Source: Clostridia bacterium (lineage in GTDB: Bacteria > Bacillota > Clostridia > Oscillospirales > Acutalibacteraceae). Taken from it: a stretch of DNA of 64,000 bases. The notes below the pieces were generated by a model. It made no database searches. It saw only the letters and a list, made by a program, of their open reading frames with translations, and was not told the DNA's origin. Where the stretch lies: the NCBI GenBank assembly GCA_017517865.1, contig JAFWYB010000068.1, positions 1 through 64,000 of the forward strand, read 5' to 3'. The translations under genes were made by a program, and so were the position numbers. Of the stretch, positions 51,516 to 61,441 are shown one piece after another. Every line of letters starts with the position of its first letter. The first letter of the stretch is position 1.

Positions 51516-52673
51516 TTGAAAAAAGTAATATCCTATATTTTATTGTTTACGCTGAGCATATCTCTGCTCGCTTTTACCGCTTCTGCCGAGGGTGAGGAAA
51601 TTAACGTAAAGGCAAAGGCGGCAGTACTTATGGATGTATCAAGCGGCAAGGTGCTTTACGCGATGAATGAGCACGAAAGGCTTTATCCGGCATCTGTAAC
51701 AAAAATTATGGCGATGCTTCTTTTTGCTGAGGCAATTGACAGCGGCAGAATGACCCTTGAGGAAACAGTAACCGCAAGCTCGGTGGCCGCAGGCAAGGGC
51801 GGCAGTCAGATATGGCTCAGAGAAGGGGAGCAGATGACCGTTGACGAGCTTCTCAGAGCCACCGCAATCGGCAGTGCCAACGATGCCTGCACCGCCTTGG
51901 GTGAGCACCTTGCGGGCAGTGAGGAGGGCTTTGTTAAAATGATGAACGACAGAGCGGCCGAGCTTGGAATGGAAAACACCCACTTTGATAACTGCTCCGG
52001 TCTCGATGACGATACGGACACCCACCTTACAACTGCCTACGATATAGCCGTTATGTCAAGGGAGCTTCTCGCTCACGAGTTTATACGCAACTACACAACG
52101 GTATGGATGGATACTCTTCGCGGCGGCGAAACAGAGCTTGTAAACACTAATAAGTTAGTACGCTTTTATAAGGGAACCACGGGACTCAAGACGGGTACTA
52201 CGACCAAGGCGGGGCACTGCCTTTCTGCCTCAGCTGAAAGAGACGGTCTGCATCTCATTGCCGTTGTGCTCGGCGCAGAAAACAGTAACGACCGCTTTGA
52301 GGGCGCCAAGGCACTTTTTAATTACGGCTTTGCAAATTACGAGCGGGTTACCGTTGAGATACCTGCCGAGCTAATAACCGATGTGACCGTGCTCAGGGGT
52401 GTTGAAAGAAGCGTGAGTCCGCAGGTAAACGGCCTCGGGCAGATAACTCTGAAAACAGGGGAAAAGGCTGATATCGAAACAGTTGTTGAGCTTCCCGGGG
52501 ATGTTGAGGCGCCCGTTGAAAAAAATCAGATTCTCGGCACGGTGAAGCTGAAAAAGGGCGATGAAACAATAAAAGAATATCCGCTTGTATGCGCACATGA
52601 GGTGAGAAAAATAACTTTTCTTGATGTAGTGGAAAGATTTTTCACCTGTCTTGTAAAAAATGACAAAGAATGA
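51516..52673 (+). CDS. dacF: D-alanyl-D-alanine carboxypeptidase, DacF type
   Basis: A 385-residue S11 peptidase that trims the terminal D-Ala of peptidoglycan pentapeptides. A signal peptide ends near ASAEG (about residue 25). The catalytic triad is complete: PASVTK (SxxK) near residue 62, SAND (SxN) near 122 and LKTGTT (KTG) near 226. A C-terminal PBP5-like domain follows and no clear membrane helix ends the chain. The TTG at 51516, five bases after GAGGTGA, gives a better start than the in-frame GTG at 51507, which overlaps that site. Confidence 0.9.
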   Translation: MKKVISYILLFTLSISLLAFTASAEGEEINVKAKAAVLMDVSSGKVLYAMNEHERLYPASVTKIMAMLLFAEAIDSGRMTLEETVTASSVAAGKGGSQIWLREGEQMTVDELLRATAIGSANDACTALGEHLAGSEEGFVKMMNDRAAELGMENTHFDNCSGLDDDTDTHLTTAYDIAVMSRELLAHEFIRNYTTVWMDTLRGGETELVNTNKLVRFYKGTTGLKTGTTTKAGHCLSASAERDGLHLIAVVLGAENSNDRFEGAKALFNYGFANYERVTVEIPAELITDVTVLRGVERSVSPQVNGLGQITLKTGEKADIETVVELPGDVEAPVEKNQILGTVKLKKGDETIKEYPLVCAHEVRKITFLDVVERFFTCLVKNDKE

Positions 52674-52684
52674 AGAGTTTATAG

Positions 52685-52713
52685 TTGACAAATCGGCAGA
52701 ATTGTATTAAAAT
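52685..52713 (+). promoter_or_regulatory. Promoter of pgi
   Basis: TTGACA (52685-52690), a 17-base spacer and TAAAAT (52708-52713). Confidence 0.75.
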
Positions 52714-52754
52714 ACACTAAAATAGCATTATTAAACCCAATCAGGAGAAAGACT

Positions 52755-54095
52755 ATGTCAGTTAAAATCAAAACAAACTATGCAATGCCGTTCCTCAGTG
52801 AGGATGAGGTGTCATCCTTCCGGCAGAAAATAACTGATACACACAAGGCATTGCACGAAAAAACAGGCGCAGGCAACGATTTTACCGGCTGGGTAGATTT
52901 ACCCGTTGATTATGATAAAGAGGAATTCGCAAGAATCAAGGCTGCTGCCGAAAAAATCAAGAAAAACAATGAAATTCTTATAGTAATCGGTATCGGCGGT
53001 TCATATCTCGGCGCGAGAGCTGTTATAGAGTTTATCAAGGGTCAGTGCTACAACGCAATGGCTGAAGATTGTGCAAAGATTTATTTCACCGGTAACAGCA
53101 TTTCATCCTCATCCTTTTCAGAGATCCTTCATATCATCAAGGATAAGGACTTTGCAGTTAACGTTATTTCAAAGTCAGGCACAACCACTGAGCCTGCAAT
53201 TGCATTCAGAATGCTGCGTGAGATTCTTATTGAAAGATACGGCAAGGAAGGTGCTGCAGACAGAATCTACGTCACAACCGACAAGGCAAGAGGCACTCTC
53301 AAGGCCTTTGCCGATAAGGAAGGCTATGAGACGTTTGTAGTTCCCGACGATGTTGGCGGCAGATATTCCGTGCTCACTGCAGTAGGTCTTCTTCCCATCG
53401 CTGCTGCAGGCATCGACATTGATGCTCTTATGCAGGGTGCCGCAGAAGCAAGAGAAAAGCTTATGCCTGCCTCTATTGAAGAAAACGACTGCTACAAATA
53501 CGTTGCGGTAAGAAACGCTCTTTACAAAAAAGGACTTAAGAGTGAGATGTTCGTAAGCTACGAGCCCTGCTTCACAATGATGAACGAATGGCTCAAGCAG
53601 CTTTTCGGTGAAAGTGAGGGCAAGGAAAACAAGGGCCTTTTCCCCACCTCGGCAATTTTCTCAACAGACCTTCACTCTCTCGGTCAGTATATCCAGCAGG
53701 GCGAAAGAATTCTCTTTGAGACAGTTGTAACCTTCAATAAGCCCAGAACAGAGATTTATCTCAAGCAGGATGCTGAAAATGTTGACGGCCTCAATTTCCT
53801 TGCAGGCAGATCAATGGCGTTTGTCAACGAAAAGGCATTTCAGGGCACGGTGCTCGCTCACAACGACGGCGGTGTACCCAATATCATTATTGAAAATGAG
53901 GATATGACAGAAAAGACACTCGGTTATCTCATTTATTTCTTCGAAAAGGCCTGTGCGGTTTCAGGCTACGTTTTAGGTATCAATCCCTTTGATCAGCCCG
54001 GTGTTGAGAGCTATAAATGCAATATGTTTGCACTTTTAGGCAAACCCGGCTATGAAAAAGAGAAAGAAGCACTTGAACAAAGATTAAATAAGTGA
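52755..54095 (+). CDS. pgi: Glucose-6-phosphate isomerase
   Basis: A 446-residue glycolytic isomerase converting glucose 6-phosphate to fructose 6-phosphate. [16 protein letters not shown] (near residue 77) and the [15 protein letters not shown] phosphate loop (near 136) are typical. The catalytic Glu lies near 285 (QLFGESEGK) and the Lys in the final [12 protein letters not shown] segment. The short form is normal for Firmicutes. Its product feeds the same pool as the phosphoglucomutase at the start of the window. Confidence 0.96.
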   Translation: MSVKIKTNYAMPFLSEDEVSSFRQKITDTHKALHEKTGAGNDFTGWVDLPVDYDKEEFARIKAAAEKIKKNNEILIVIGIGGSYLGARAVIEFIKGQCYNAMAEDCAKIYFTGNSISSSSFSEILHIIKDKDFAVNVISKSGTTTEPAIAFRMLREILIERYGKEGAADRIYVTTDKARGTLKAFADKEGYETFVVPDDVGGRYSVLTAVGLLPIAAAGIDIDALMQGAAEAREKLMPASIEENDCYKYVAVRNALYKKGLKSEMFVSYEPCFTMMNEWLKQLFGESEGKENKGLFPTSAIFSTDLHSLGQYIQQGERILFETVVTFNKPRTEIYLKQDAENVDGLNFLAGRSMAFVNEKAFQGTVLAHNDGGVPNIIIENEDMTEKTLGYLIYFFEKACAVSGYVLGINPFDQPGVESYKCNMFALLGKPGYEKEKEALEQRLNK

Positions 54096-54101
54096 TATAA
54101 T
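54073..54101 (+). promoter_or_regulatory. Promoter overlapping the end of pgi
   Basis: TTGAAC (54073-54078), a 17-base spacer and TATAAT (54096-54101). It would transcribe the P-loop protein gene at 54167 independently of pgi. Confidence 0.55.
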
Positions 54102-54166
54102 AAATGTAATTGAAGCCGGATCGCTGAAATAACGGTCGGGTCAATAAATAAAAGGAGGAAATTAAA

Positions 54167-54583
54167 ATGATTTCTATTATCTTAGGACACAAAGGTGCAG
54201 GAAAAACAAAGCGCTTGATTTCTTGCGTAAACGAGGCTGTTGAAAATTCAAAGGGCAACGTTGTTTGCGTAGAAAAAGAAACCAAGTTAACATATGACGT
54301 GAACTACCGTGCAAGACTTGTTGCAACAGACGAATTCTCAGTTAAGGGCTATGCCGCATTCTACGGCTTCCTTGCAGGTCTTTGCGCAGGCAACCACGAT
54401 ATTACAGATGTTCTCGTTGACGCTACTCTTCGTATCGGCGGCAGAAACTATGACGAGCTTGCAGCTTTCCTTGAGGAAATCTATGAGCTTGCATCAGTTA
54501 ACGAAAAGAACTTTGTATTCACAATCTCCGCAGATAAGGAAGAGCTTCCCGCTTCTATCTTCAATTTCTGCACAGTTCTTTAA
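54167..54583 (+). CDS. Small P-loop protein of unknown function
   Basis: A 138-residue protein opening with a Walker A motif, IILGHKGAGKTKRLIS (residues 4-19). DVLVDATLRIGG (near 84) may serve as a Walker B-like strand. There is no third nucleotide-binding motif and no partner domain, so it is about half the length of usual P-loop ATPases. I recall uncharacterised clostridial homologues of the same length but no known role. AAAGGAGG precedes the start. It has its own promoter and terminator. Confidence 0.7.
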   Translation: MISIILGHKGAGKTKRLISCVNEAVENSKGNVVCVEKETKLTYDVNYRARLVATDEFSVKGYAAFYGFLAGLCAGNHDITDVLVDATLRIGGRNYDELAAFLEEIYELASVNEKNFVFTISADKEELPASIFNFCTVL

Positions 54584-54603
54584 TCAATTTTACAGCTTAG
54601 CAT

Positions 54604-54642
54604 ATCGGGTACTCTTTACAGGGTATCCGATAGTTTTTTTCT
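54604..54642 (+). terminator. Terminator of the P-loop protein gene
   Basis: TATCGG and CCGATA arms with inner pairing around TCTTTACAG, followed by a seven-T tract. Confidence 0.6.
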
Positions 54643-54699
54643 TGACAATGAACATCTGTGCTGTTAAAATTAACTAAAGATAAAAAAGGCGGTGTTATT

Positions 54700-55980
54700 G
54701 TGAAAAAAAGCATATCCGTTATAGGCCTCGGAAACAGAGGCACAGAATATATGGGCTTTATTAAAGCTATGCACGGCAGAAAGGCATATATCCACTCGCT
54801 GTGTGATATAAGCCGTCAGGCACTCGATGATTTTGCTCCACAGTTTGATGTGCCCGAATACAGACGGTATCTTTCAACCGATGACTTCTTTTCAAGGGGC
54901 GTGGTAAGCGATGCTCTTATTATAGCAACTCAGGATGCGAGCCACTATGAGATAACAAAGAAAGCTCTTGAAACGGGATATAAATACATCCTTCTCGAAA
55001 AGCCTGTAAGCGGATTTGAAGAGGAATACAAAGAGCTCTATACTCTTGCAAAGGAAAAGAAGGCTATTCTCATTGTTTGCCACGTGCTCAGATATTCCAA
55101 TTATTACAGTAAAATAAAGAAAATAATTGAAAGCGGCAAAATAGGTGACATCGTTTCAATCAACCACACGGAAAACGTCGGTTATTTCCACTTTGCTCAC
55201 AGCTTTGTAAGAGGTAACTGGAGAGACGAATTCACTTCTACTCCGTCTATTCTTGCTAAGTGCTGTCACGACCTTGACCTTATAAGCTGGTTTGTTGACA
55301 GTCCTTGCATTTCGGTCAGCTCAACAGGTGAGATCCATCATTTTAAAAAAGAAAATGCTCCGGCAGGTGCTACACCGTACTGTATGAGTGGCTGCAAGGC
55401 GAAAAAGAGCTGTCCCTACGATGCCGAATCTCTTTACATCACCGACCCGTTTTATAAGGCAAAGTTCATAAAATATATGGGTCGTACTCTTACGGGTAAG
55501 CTGAAAAACAGTAAGGCAGATATTGTCAATTCAGTTAAAACAGGCGACTACGGCAGGTGCGTGTATATGTGTGACAATAACGTCTGTGACCATCAGTTTG
55601 TAACAATGAAGTTTGCAAACGGTGCAGTTGCAAATCTTGAGATGACCGCATTTTCCGATAAGATGTTCCGTAAGAGCCATATTGTAGGCACAAAGGGCGA
55701 GCTTATAGGCTACGGTGCAAAGCTTGAAATGAGAATATTCGGCGGTGAGCATCACTCGGTATTCACGGGCAGTCCCGGCTTTACCGGTCACGTTGAGGGT
55801 GATATAAGGCTTATATCAAACTTTGTAAAAATTATCTGCGGTGAAAAGAAAGACCTTAAGGATGTAACTACAATTGAAGCTACCGTAGCAAGCCACGATA
55901 TGGCTTTAGCGGCAGAAAAATCAAGAAAAAGCGGCGGTGCTGTTGTAACACTCAACAGTGAAACGGCAGAAGTAAAATAA
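54700..55980 (+). CDS. Gfo/Idh/MocA-family oxidoreductase
   Basis: A 426-residue NAD(P)-dependent sugar oxidoreductase-like protein. The Rossmann fingerprint SVIGLGNRGTEYM (near residue 5), SDALIIATQDASHYEI (near 72) and the catalytic EKPVSG (near 102) are present. The middle domain has a Cys-rich insert (CMSGCKAKKSCPYDAESLY near 226, and CDNNVCDHQ near 288), seen in a subgroup of the family and possibly metal-binding. The GTG start at 54700 follows AAGGCGGTG and is preferred over the earlier in-frame TTG at 54658. A promoter (TTGACA, 17-base spacer, TAAAAT) lies just upstream at about 54643-54671. Confidence 0.85.
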   Translation: MKKSISVIGLGNRGTEYMGFIKAMHGRKAYIHSLCDISRQALDDFAPQFDVPEYRRYLSTDDFFSRGVVSDALIIATQDASHYEITKKALETGYKYILLEKPVSGFEEEYKELYTLAKEKKAILIVCHVLRYSNYYSKIKKIIESGKIGDIVSINHTENVGYFHFAHSFVRGNWRDEFTSTPSILAKCCHDLDLISWFVDSPCISVSSTGEIHHFKKENAPAGATPYCMSGCKAKKSCPYDAESLYITDPFYKAKFIKYMGRTLTGKLKNSKADIVNSVKTGDYGRCVYMCDNNVCDHQFVTMKFANGAVANLEMTAFSDKMFRKSHIVGTKGELIGYGAKLEMRIFGGEHHSVFTGSPGFTGHVEGDIRLISNFVKIICGEKKDLKDVTTIEATVASHDMALAAEKSRKSGGAVVTLNSETAEVK

Positions 55981-55995
55981 AGGAAAGTGAAACAA

Positions 55996-56595
55996 ATGGA
56001 TTATCAATATGAAAAGCAGGCAATAGCCGAAGGCTTCAATACAGTCTGCGGTATCGACGAGGCGGGCAGAGGACCCCTTTGCGGCCCCGTATGTGCGGCG
56101 GCGGTTGTGTTGCCTGTTGACTGTGAAATAGAAGGAATAAACGACTCGAAAAAGCTCAGTGAGAAAAAGCGTGAGGCGATTTTTGAGGTTATAAAAGAAA
56201 AAGCGGTGGCATATTCTGTGTGTATGGTCGATGCAAAGACTATTGACGAAATAAACATCCTTCAGGCAACCTTTAAGGCGATGAGAGGAGCCTATGAGGG
56301 ACTCGGCGTAAAGTGTGATATTGCTCTTATCGACGGCAATCAGAAACCGGGACTTCCTTGCGAGGAAAGAACCCTTGTAAAGGGTGATGCCAAGAGCATA
56401 TCCGTTGCCGCGGCATCAATTCTTGCCAAGGTTTCAAGAGACAGATATATGGCCGAGGCTGACAAAAAATATCCCGAATATCAGTTTGCAAAGCACAAGG
56501 GCTACGGAACAAAGCTTCACTATGAAATGATAGCCGAGCACGGCATCTGTGAGGAACACCGCCGTACCTTTCTTAAAAAGATACTCGGTGAATGA
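55996..56595 (+). CDS. rnhB: Ribonuclease HII
   Basis: A 199-residue RNase HII removing ribonucleotides misincorporated in DNA and RNA primers. The active site shows in CGIDEAGRGPLCGPV (Asp-Glu pair near residue 20), ALIDGNQKPG (near 112) and SVAAASILAKVSRD (near 134). The ATG at 55996 sits eight bases after AGGAAAG; an in-frame GTG at 55987 overlaps that site. The yraN start follows the stop after one base. Confidence 0.95.
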   Translation: MDYQYEKQAIAEGFNTVCGIDEAGRGPLCGPVCAAAVVLPVDCEIEGINDSKKLSEKKREAIFEVIKEKAVAYSVCMVDAKTIDEINILQATFKAMRGAYEGLGVKCDIALIDGNQKPGLPCEERTLVKGDAKSISVAAASILAKVSRDRYMAEADKKYPEYQFAKHKGYGTKLHYEMIAEHGICEEHRRTFLKKILGE

Positions 56596-56596
56596 T

Positions 56597-56962
56597 ATGG
56601 CAACGCAAAAGCGTATGACAGGTGATCTCGGCGAAGACTTTGCTGAGAATTACTTTAAAAAGCAGGGCTTCACCACTCATCGTAACTATCACAGCCGTTA
56701 CGGTGAAATTGACCTTATTGCACAGAATGATGAATATATACTTTTCGTTGAGGTAAAAACCCGTAAGGCAGGTACAATGGTATCTCCTGTTGAAGCGGTG
56801 GATTACAGGAAACAGCAGAAAATCATTCTCACCGCTCAGAATTATCTTATGAAAAGCGGCAACGAAAAGCAGCCTCGCTTCGACATTTTCGAGGTCTGGC
56901 AGAATGAGGGCAGAATATATAAATTCAATCACATAGTCTCCGCCTTCGATTTTATAGAATGA
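56597..56962 (+). CDS. yraN: UPF0102 family endonuclease-like protein YraN
   Basis: A 121-residue protein with a restriction-endonuclease-like fold: GDLGEDFAENYFKKQGF, then the GEIDLIA...FVEVKTR motif (near residues 36-57) that in this fold holds the catalytic Asp, Glu and Lys. It commonly follows rnhB, as here. The biochemical role is not established. The ATG at 56597 lies one base after the rnhB stop. Confidence 0.9.
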   Translation: MATQKRMTGDLGEDFAENYFKKQGFTTHRNYHSRYGEIDLIAQNDEYILFVEVKTRKAGTMVSPVEAVDYRKQQKIILTAQNYLMKSGNEKQPRFDIFEVWQNEGRIYKFNHIVSAFDFIE

Positions 56963-57021
56963 CAAGCTCCTGTTCCCCGGTCCCGAATCACTAATCCTTC
57001 CACCTTTCTTTTAAAAACAAC

Positions 57022-57050
57022 TTTACTTTTTAAGTTTACTGTGTTAAAAT
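57022..57050 (+). promoter_or_regulatory. Promoter of thrC
   Basis: TTTACT (57022-57027), a 17-base spacer and TAAAAT (57045-57050). Confidence 0.6.
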
Positions 57051-57087
57051 ATATCGATTATAAAAATCTCTGTTTGGAGGTAAAAAT

Positions 57088-58581
57088 ATGCTTTATACAA
57101 GTACAAGAGATAAGAACGTAAAGGTTTCATCAGCCGAGGCTATTGCCCAGGGTATTTCAAAGGACGGCGGTCTGTTCGTACCTACCGAGATTCCCGCAAT
57201 TTCAAAGGAGTTTATCGACTCCCTTGTTCCTCTGAGCTATATTGAAAGAGCAAAGAAAATTCTCGCTCTTTATCTTACAGATTACACCGCAGAAGAGCTT
57301 GATATGTGCGTAAGCGGTGCTTATGCCGAGGGCAAGTTTTCAAGCGAAAAGGTTTCTCCCATAAAGAGAACCGCTGACGGCAAAAACATACTCGAATTAT
57401 GGCGCGGCCCCACCTGCGCATTCAAGGATATGGCTCTCCAGCTTCTTCCTTATCTTCTTACAACTGCGGCTAAAAAGACCGTTGCCGATAAAACCATCGT
57501 TATTCTCGTTGCAACATCGGGTGATACAGGTAAGGCTGCTCTTGAAGGCTTCAAGGACGTACCCGGCACAAAGATTATGGTTTTCTATCCCAACGACGGT
57601 GTTAGCCCCATGCAGAAGCTTCAGATGACAACCCAGGCAGGCGAAAACGTTGCGGTTTGTGCAATCAACGGCAACTTTGACGACGCACAGAACGGCGTCA
57701 AGGCTATTTTCACCGATAAGCAAGTAGCCGCAAAGCTCGACGAAAAGGGTATGATGTTCTCATCGGCAAACTCAATCAACTGGGGCAGACTCGTGCCTCA
57801 GATTGTATATTACATTTCCGCTTACTGTGACCTTATTGAAAACGGTACAATCAAAAACGGCGAAGAAATGAATGTTGTTGTTCCCACGGGTAACTTCGGT
57901 AACATCCTTGCCGCATATTATGCAAAGAAAATGGGCGTTCCCACAGGTAAGCTTATCTGTGCTTCAAACGCCAATAACGTACTCACCGATTTCCTCAAAA
58001 CCGGTGTTTACGACAGAAACAGAAGCTTTTACACAACAACCTCGCCCTCAATGGATATCCTTATTTCCTCAAACCTTGAAAGACTTCTCTTCCATCTTGC
58101 AGACGAAAACGATGCTACAATCCGCGAGTGGATGGGTCAGCTTTCAAAGGACGGCAAATACGAAATCTGCGACGGCGTGAAGGCTAAGATTGCAGAGCTT
58201 TTCGACGCAGGCTGCTGTGACGATGAAGGCACTGCCGCTACTATCAAGGAATACTTTGACAAGGGTTATCTTTGCGATACACATACCGCAGTTGCCGTTA
58301 AGGTTTACGACGAGTATGTTGAAGCAACGGGCGATAAGAGAGAAACCGTTATCGCTTCAACGGCTAACCCCTATAAATTCTCCGCTGCCGTACTTAAGGC
58401 AGTCAAGGGTGAAATTCCCGCAGATGCAGACGAGTTTGAGCAGGTTGACCTTCTTAAAGAGGCAACGGGCGAGGAATGTCCCGCTCAGCTTGCAACTCTC
58501 AAGGGCAAGACTCCCAGATTTACCGATTGCTGCAACAAGGAAGATATGGTAAATATGGTTTACAATATGCTTGGCATATAA
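57088..58581 (+). CDS. thrC: Threonine synthase
   Basis: A 497-residue PLP enzyme forming threonine from phosphohomoserine. The N-terminus MLYTSTRDKNVKVSSAEAIA and the PLP-lysine motif GPTCAFKDMALQLLP (near residue 109) are typical of the long class of ThrC. LVATSGDTGKAALEGF (near 148) and VVPTGNFGNILAAYYAKKMG (near 269) bind phosphate and cofactor. No T-box or other leader is visible. GGAGGT precedes the start. The phosphoesterase gene follows after 13 bases. Confidence 0.96.
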   Translation: MLYTSTRDKNVKVSSAEAIAQGISKDGGLFVPTEIPAISKEFIDSLVPLSYIERAKKILALYLTDYTAEELDMCVSGAYAEGKFSSEKVSPIKRTADGKNILELWRGPTCAFKDMALQLLPYLLTTAAKKTVADKTIVILVATSGDTGKAALEGFKDVPGTKIMVFYPNDGVSPMQKLQMTTQAGENVAVCAINGNFDDAQNGVKAIFTDKQVAAKLDEKGMMFSSANSINWGRLVPQIVYYISAYCDLIENGTIKNGEEMNVVVPTGNFGNILAAYYAKKMGVPTGKLICASNANNVLTDFLKTGVYDRNRSFYTTTSPSMDILISSNLERLLFHLADENDATIREWMGQLSKDGKYEICDGVKAKIAELFDAGCCDDEGTAATIKEYFDKGYLCDTHTAVAVKVYDEYVEATGDKRETVIASTANPYKFSAAVLKAVKGEIPADADEFEQVDLLKEATGEECPAQLATLKGKTPRFTDCCNKEDMVNMVYNMLGI

Positions 58582-58594
58582 GGAGTGACGTCAT

Positions 58595-59287
58595 TTGTCA
58601 ATATATGCAATAGGCGACACCCACCTTTCCTTCAGTACCGACAAGCCTATGGATATTTTCGGCGGCTGGACGGATTACGTTTACCGCCTTGAAAAAAATT
58701 GGCGTGCCGTTGTAAAGGAAGAGGATACGGTAGTTATTCCCGGGGATATCTCATGGGCGATGAGTCTTGAGGGTGCCGAGGAGGATTTCCGTTTTCTTCA
58801 CTCTTTGCCGGGCAGAAAAATCATCCTCAAGGGTAATCACGACTATTGGTGGACAACAAAAAAGAAGATGGATACTTACCTTGGGGAAAAGGGCTTCGAC
58901 AGTATAGAGATTCTTCATAACAATGCCTTCAGGGTGGGTGATTTTACCATTTGCGGCTCAAGAGGCTGGTTTTACGATGCCCAGACGGGGCTTGACAAAA
59001 AGGTTATCGCAAGAGAAGCGGCAAGAATAGACCGCTCCATAGAAGAGGGCAAAAAGCTCGGCGGTGAGCTGATAGTGTTTCTTCATTATCCGCCTCTTTC
59101 TCAGGAGCAGAAGTGTGATGAGATTATGCAGGTGCTTATAAAGCACGGCATAAAAAGGTGTTATTACGGCCATCTTCACGGCGGCAGCTGTCTTTATGCG
59201 GTGCAGGAAAAGGTTGACGGAATAGATTTTTCCCTTGTTTCGGCGGATTTTCTTCAGTTTTGCCCCCGAATTCTTGAAAAATTTTAA
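58595..59287 (+). CDS. Calcineurin-like metallophosphoesterase
   Basis: A 230-residue cytoplasmic phosphoesterase with ordered metal sites: IGDTHLSF (near residue 6), PGDISWAMSLEGAEED (near 49), LKGNHDYWW (near 77), LHYPP (near 164) and YYGHLHGG (near 190). The DxH, GD, GNHD and GHLH motifs are all intact. The substrate is unknown. The start is TTG, with AAGGAG ten bases upstream. It follows thrC closely and is probably cotranscribed. Confidence 0.85.
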   Translation: MSIYAIGDTHLSFSTDKPMDIFGGWTDYVYRLEKNWRAVVKEEDTVVIPGDISWAMSLEGAEEDFRFLHSLPGRKIILKGNHDYWWTTKKKMDTYLGEKGFDSIEILHNNAFRVGDFTICGSRGWFYDAQTGLDKKVIAREAARIDRSIEEGKKLGGELIVFLHYPPLSQEQKCDEIMQVLIKHGIKRCYYGHLHGGSCLYAVQEKVDGIDFSLVSADFLQFCPRILEKF

Positions 59288-59314
59288 AAAAACTATGGAA
59301 ATTTTTATTTATTG

Positions 59315-59323
59315 TGGTATAAT
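59315..59323 (+). promoter_or_regulatory. Extended -10 promoter of tig
   Basis: TGGTATAAT (59315-59323) with no strong -35 box. The leader to the tig ATG is about 63 bases. Confidence 0.55.
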
Positions 59324-59392
59324 ACACAGGTTAAAATGTATATTGGGTTTGTATGGGTTGGTAAACCGTGACCCAAGGATAGGAGTTCAGAA

Positions 59393-60712
59393 ATGAGTTT
59401 AAAATCATCAAACAATGTTGAAACAAATGTTTACGCTCTTGAAATCGCTATTTCAGCAGAGGATTTCGATGCAGCTCAGAACAAGGCTTTCCTCAAGCAG
59501 AAGAATAAGATTCAGCTTCCCGGCTTCCGTAAGGGTAAGGTAACACGTAAGATGGCTGAAAACTTCTACGGTAAGGGCTGGCTCTATGAGGATGCTCTTG
59601 ACCTTATCTACGCAGATGCAGTTACAGATGCAGCTAATGAAGCAGGTCTTGAGGTTGTAGGCACAAAGAGTGCAGACATCAAGGAAATCGGCGAAAACGG
59701 TGTAGAGCTTGTTGTTGAGCTTTTCGTTAAGCCCGAAATCGAAGTAACAGAATACAAAGAGCTTAAGGCCACAAAGAAAAAGGTTGAAGCAACAGAAGAA
59801 GAAATCAACGAAAGAATTGAACAGCTCAGAGAGAGAAATGCACGTCTCGTTTCAGTTGAAGACAGAGCCGCTAAAGACGGCGACATCACAGTTATAGACT
59901 TTGAAGGCTTTGTTGACGGCGTTACTTTTGCAGGCGGCAAGGGCGAAAACTACGAGCTTACACTCGGCTCAGGTCAGTTTATCCCCGGCTTTGAGGAGCA
60001 GGTTGTCGGCCATAATGTAGGTGAAGAATTCGACGTTAACGTTAAGTTCCCCACAGAATACACACCCGAGCTTGCAGATAAGGATGCAGTTTTCAAAATC
60101 AAGCTTCACGAAATCAAGGTTAAGGAGCTTCCCGAGCTTGATGACGACTTTGCTCAGGAGGCAGCAGACTGTGATACAGTAGCAGACCTCAAAAAGAGCA
60201 TTGAAAAGGAAATCAAGGATCACAAGGAAGAAGAAAACGGCAGAGAAATCGAAAGCCAGCTTCTCGAAAAGCTCAGCGAAAACGTAAAGGGCGAAATTCC
60301 CGAGTGTATGTTCGATACAGAAATCGACAACCAGATCAAGGATATCGATTACAGACTTTCAATGCAGGGTATGAGCTTCCAGACATATCTTCAGTATTCA
60401 GGTATGACAATTGAGGCATACAGAGAGAATATGAAGGAAAGTGCAGCAAAGAACGTTAAGGTTCGTCTTGCACTTGAAGCAATTGCAAAGGCTGAGGCAC
60501 TTGAGGTTACAGACGAGGAGCTTGAGGCTGAATACGATAAGTTTGCAGAGCGCTATCAGATGGAAAAGGACAAGATTAAGGAGCTTGTTCCCGCTGAAGG
60601 CCTCAGACACGACCTTCTTAATGAAAAGGCAATTGCTTTTGTAAAGGATAATGCAAAGGTTACAACAGCAAGAAAGCCCAGAGCCAAGAAGGAAGAGGCA
60701 GACGCTGAATAA
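59393..60712 (+). CDS. tig: Trigger factor (ribosome-bound chaperone, PPIase)
   Basis: A 439-residue chaperone. The N-terminal ribosome-binding domain carries the signature PGFRKGKVTRKM (near residue 43). A FKBP-type peptidyl-prolyl isomerase domain spans about 150-240 (DGDITVIDFEGFVDGVTF, GSGQFIPGFEEQVVG). The helical C-terminal domain ends in a basic tail. tig-clpP-clpX order is conserved in many bacteria and links folding to proteolysis. Confidence 0.96.
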   Translation: MSLKSSNNVETNVYALEIAISAEDFDAAQNKAFLKQKNKIQLPGFRKGKVTRKMAENFYGKGWLYEDALDLIYADAVTDAANEAGLEVVGTKSADIKEIGENGVELVVELFVKPEIEVTEYKELKATKKKVEATEEEINERIEQLRERNARLVSVEDRAAKDGDITVIDFEGFVDGVTFAGGKGENYELTLGSGQFIPGFEEQVVGHNVGEEFDVNVKFPTEYTPELADKDAVFKIKLHEIKVKELPELDDDFAQEAADCDTVADLKKSIEKEIKDHKEEENGREIESQLLEKLSENVKGEIPECMFDTEIDNQIKDIDYRLSMQGMSFQTYLQYSGMTIEAYRENMKESAAKNVKVRLALEAIAKAEALEVTDEELEAEYDKFAERYQMEKDKIKELVPAEGLRHDLLNEKAIAFVKDNAKVTTARKPRAKKEEADAE

Positions 60713-60814
60713 TTTAAGGTTAATTTAACCAATAATAGCTACAATAGGGTGGAACTGTAAAATTTGCAGTTCCTCTCTTGGCATTATTATAATTTTTTTT
60801 AAGGAGGCAAAACT

Positions 60815-61399
60815 ATGCCATTAGTACCTTACGTAGTAGAACAGACAAACCGCGGCGAACGCCAGTTCGATATTTATTCAAGACTTCTCAACGACAGAAT
60901 CATCGTGCTTTCCGACGAGGTTAACGATACAACAGCATCACTTGTTGTTGCACAGCTTCTTTTCCTTGAAAGTCAGGACAGTGAAAAGGATATCAGCTTT
61001 TACATCAACAGCCCCGGCGGCTCAGTAACTGCAGGTATGGCTATTTACGATACGATGCAGTATATCAAGTGCGACGTTTCAACAATCTGTATGGGTCTTG
61101 CCGCAAGTATGGGCGCATTCCTGCTTTCTTCAGGTGCAAAGGGCAAGAGATATGCTCTTCCCAACAGTGAGATTATGATTCATCAGCCCTCAGGCGGTGC
61201 AAAGGGTCAGGCAACAGATATCAAAATAGTTGCTGACCACATACTCAGAACCAAGGCAAAGCTCAACAAAATTCTTGCCGAGAATACAGGCAAGGATATT
61301 GAAACCATTGCTCAAGACACAGAGCGTGACAATTTTATGACCGCTCAGGAGGCTCTTGAGTACGGTCTTGTTGACAAGGTGCTCGACAAAAGAGACTAA
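60815..61399 (+). CDS. clpP: ATP-dependent Clp protease proteolytic subunit
   Basis: A 194-residue serine protease forming the double-ring chamber. The catalytic triad shows in [11 protein letters not shown] (Ser near 98), MIHQPSGG (His near 123) and the Asp near 172 (DTERDNFM). Active ClpX loads substrates. Strong AAGGAGG before the ATG. A GGAACTG/CAGTTCC hairpin (60751-60775) lies in the gap after tig and may limit read-through. Confidence 0.97.
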   Translation: MPLVPYVVEQTNRGERQFDIYSRLLNDRIIVLSDEVNDTTASLVVAQLLFLESQDSEKDISFYINSPGGSVTAGMAIYDTMQYIKCDVSTICMGLAASMGAFLLSSGAKGKRYALPNSEIMIHQPSGGAKGQATDIKIVADHILRTKAKLNKILAENTGKDIETIAQDTERDNFMTAQEALEYGLVDKVLDKRD

Positions 61400-61441
61400 T
61401 ATTTCCTTTCATTAAGGAAAAGACATAAAGGGGTTTGGTAT

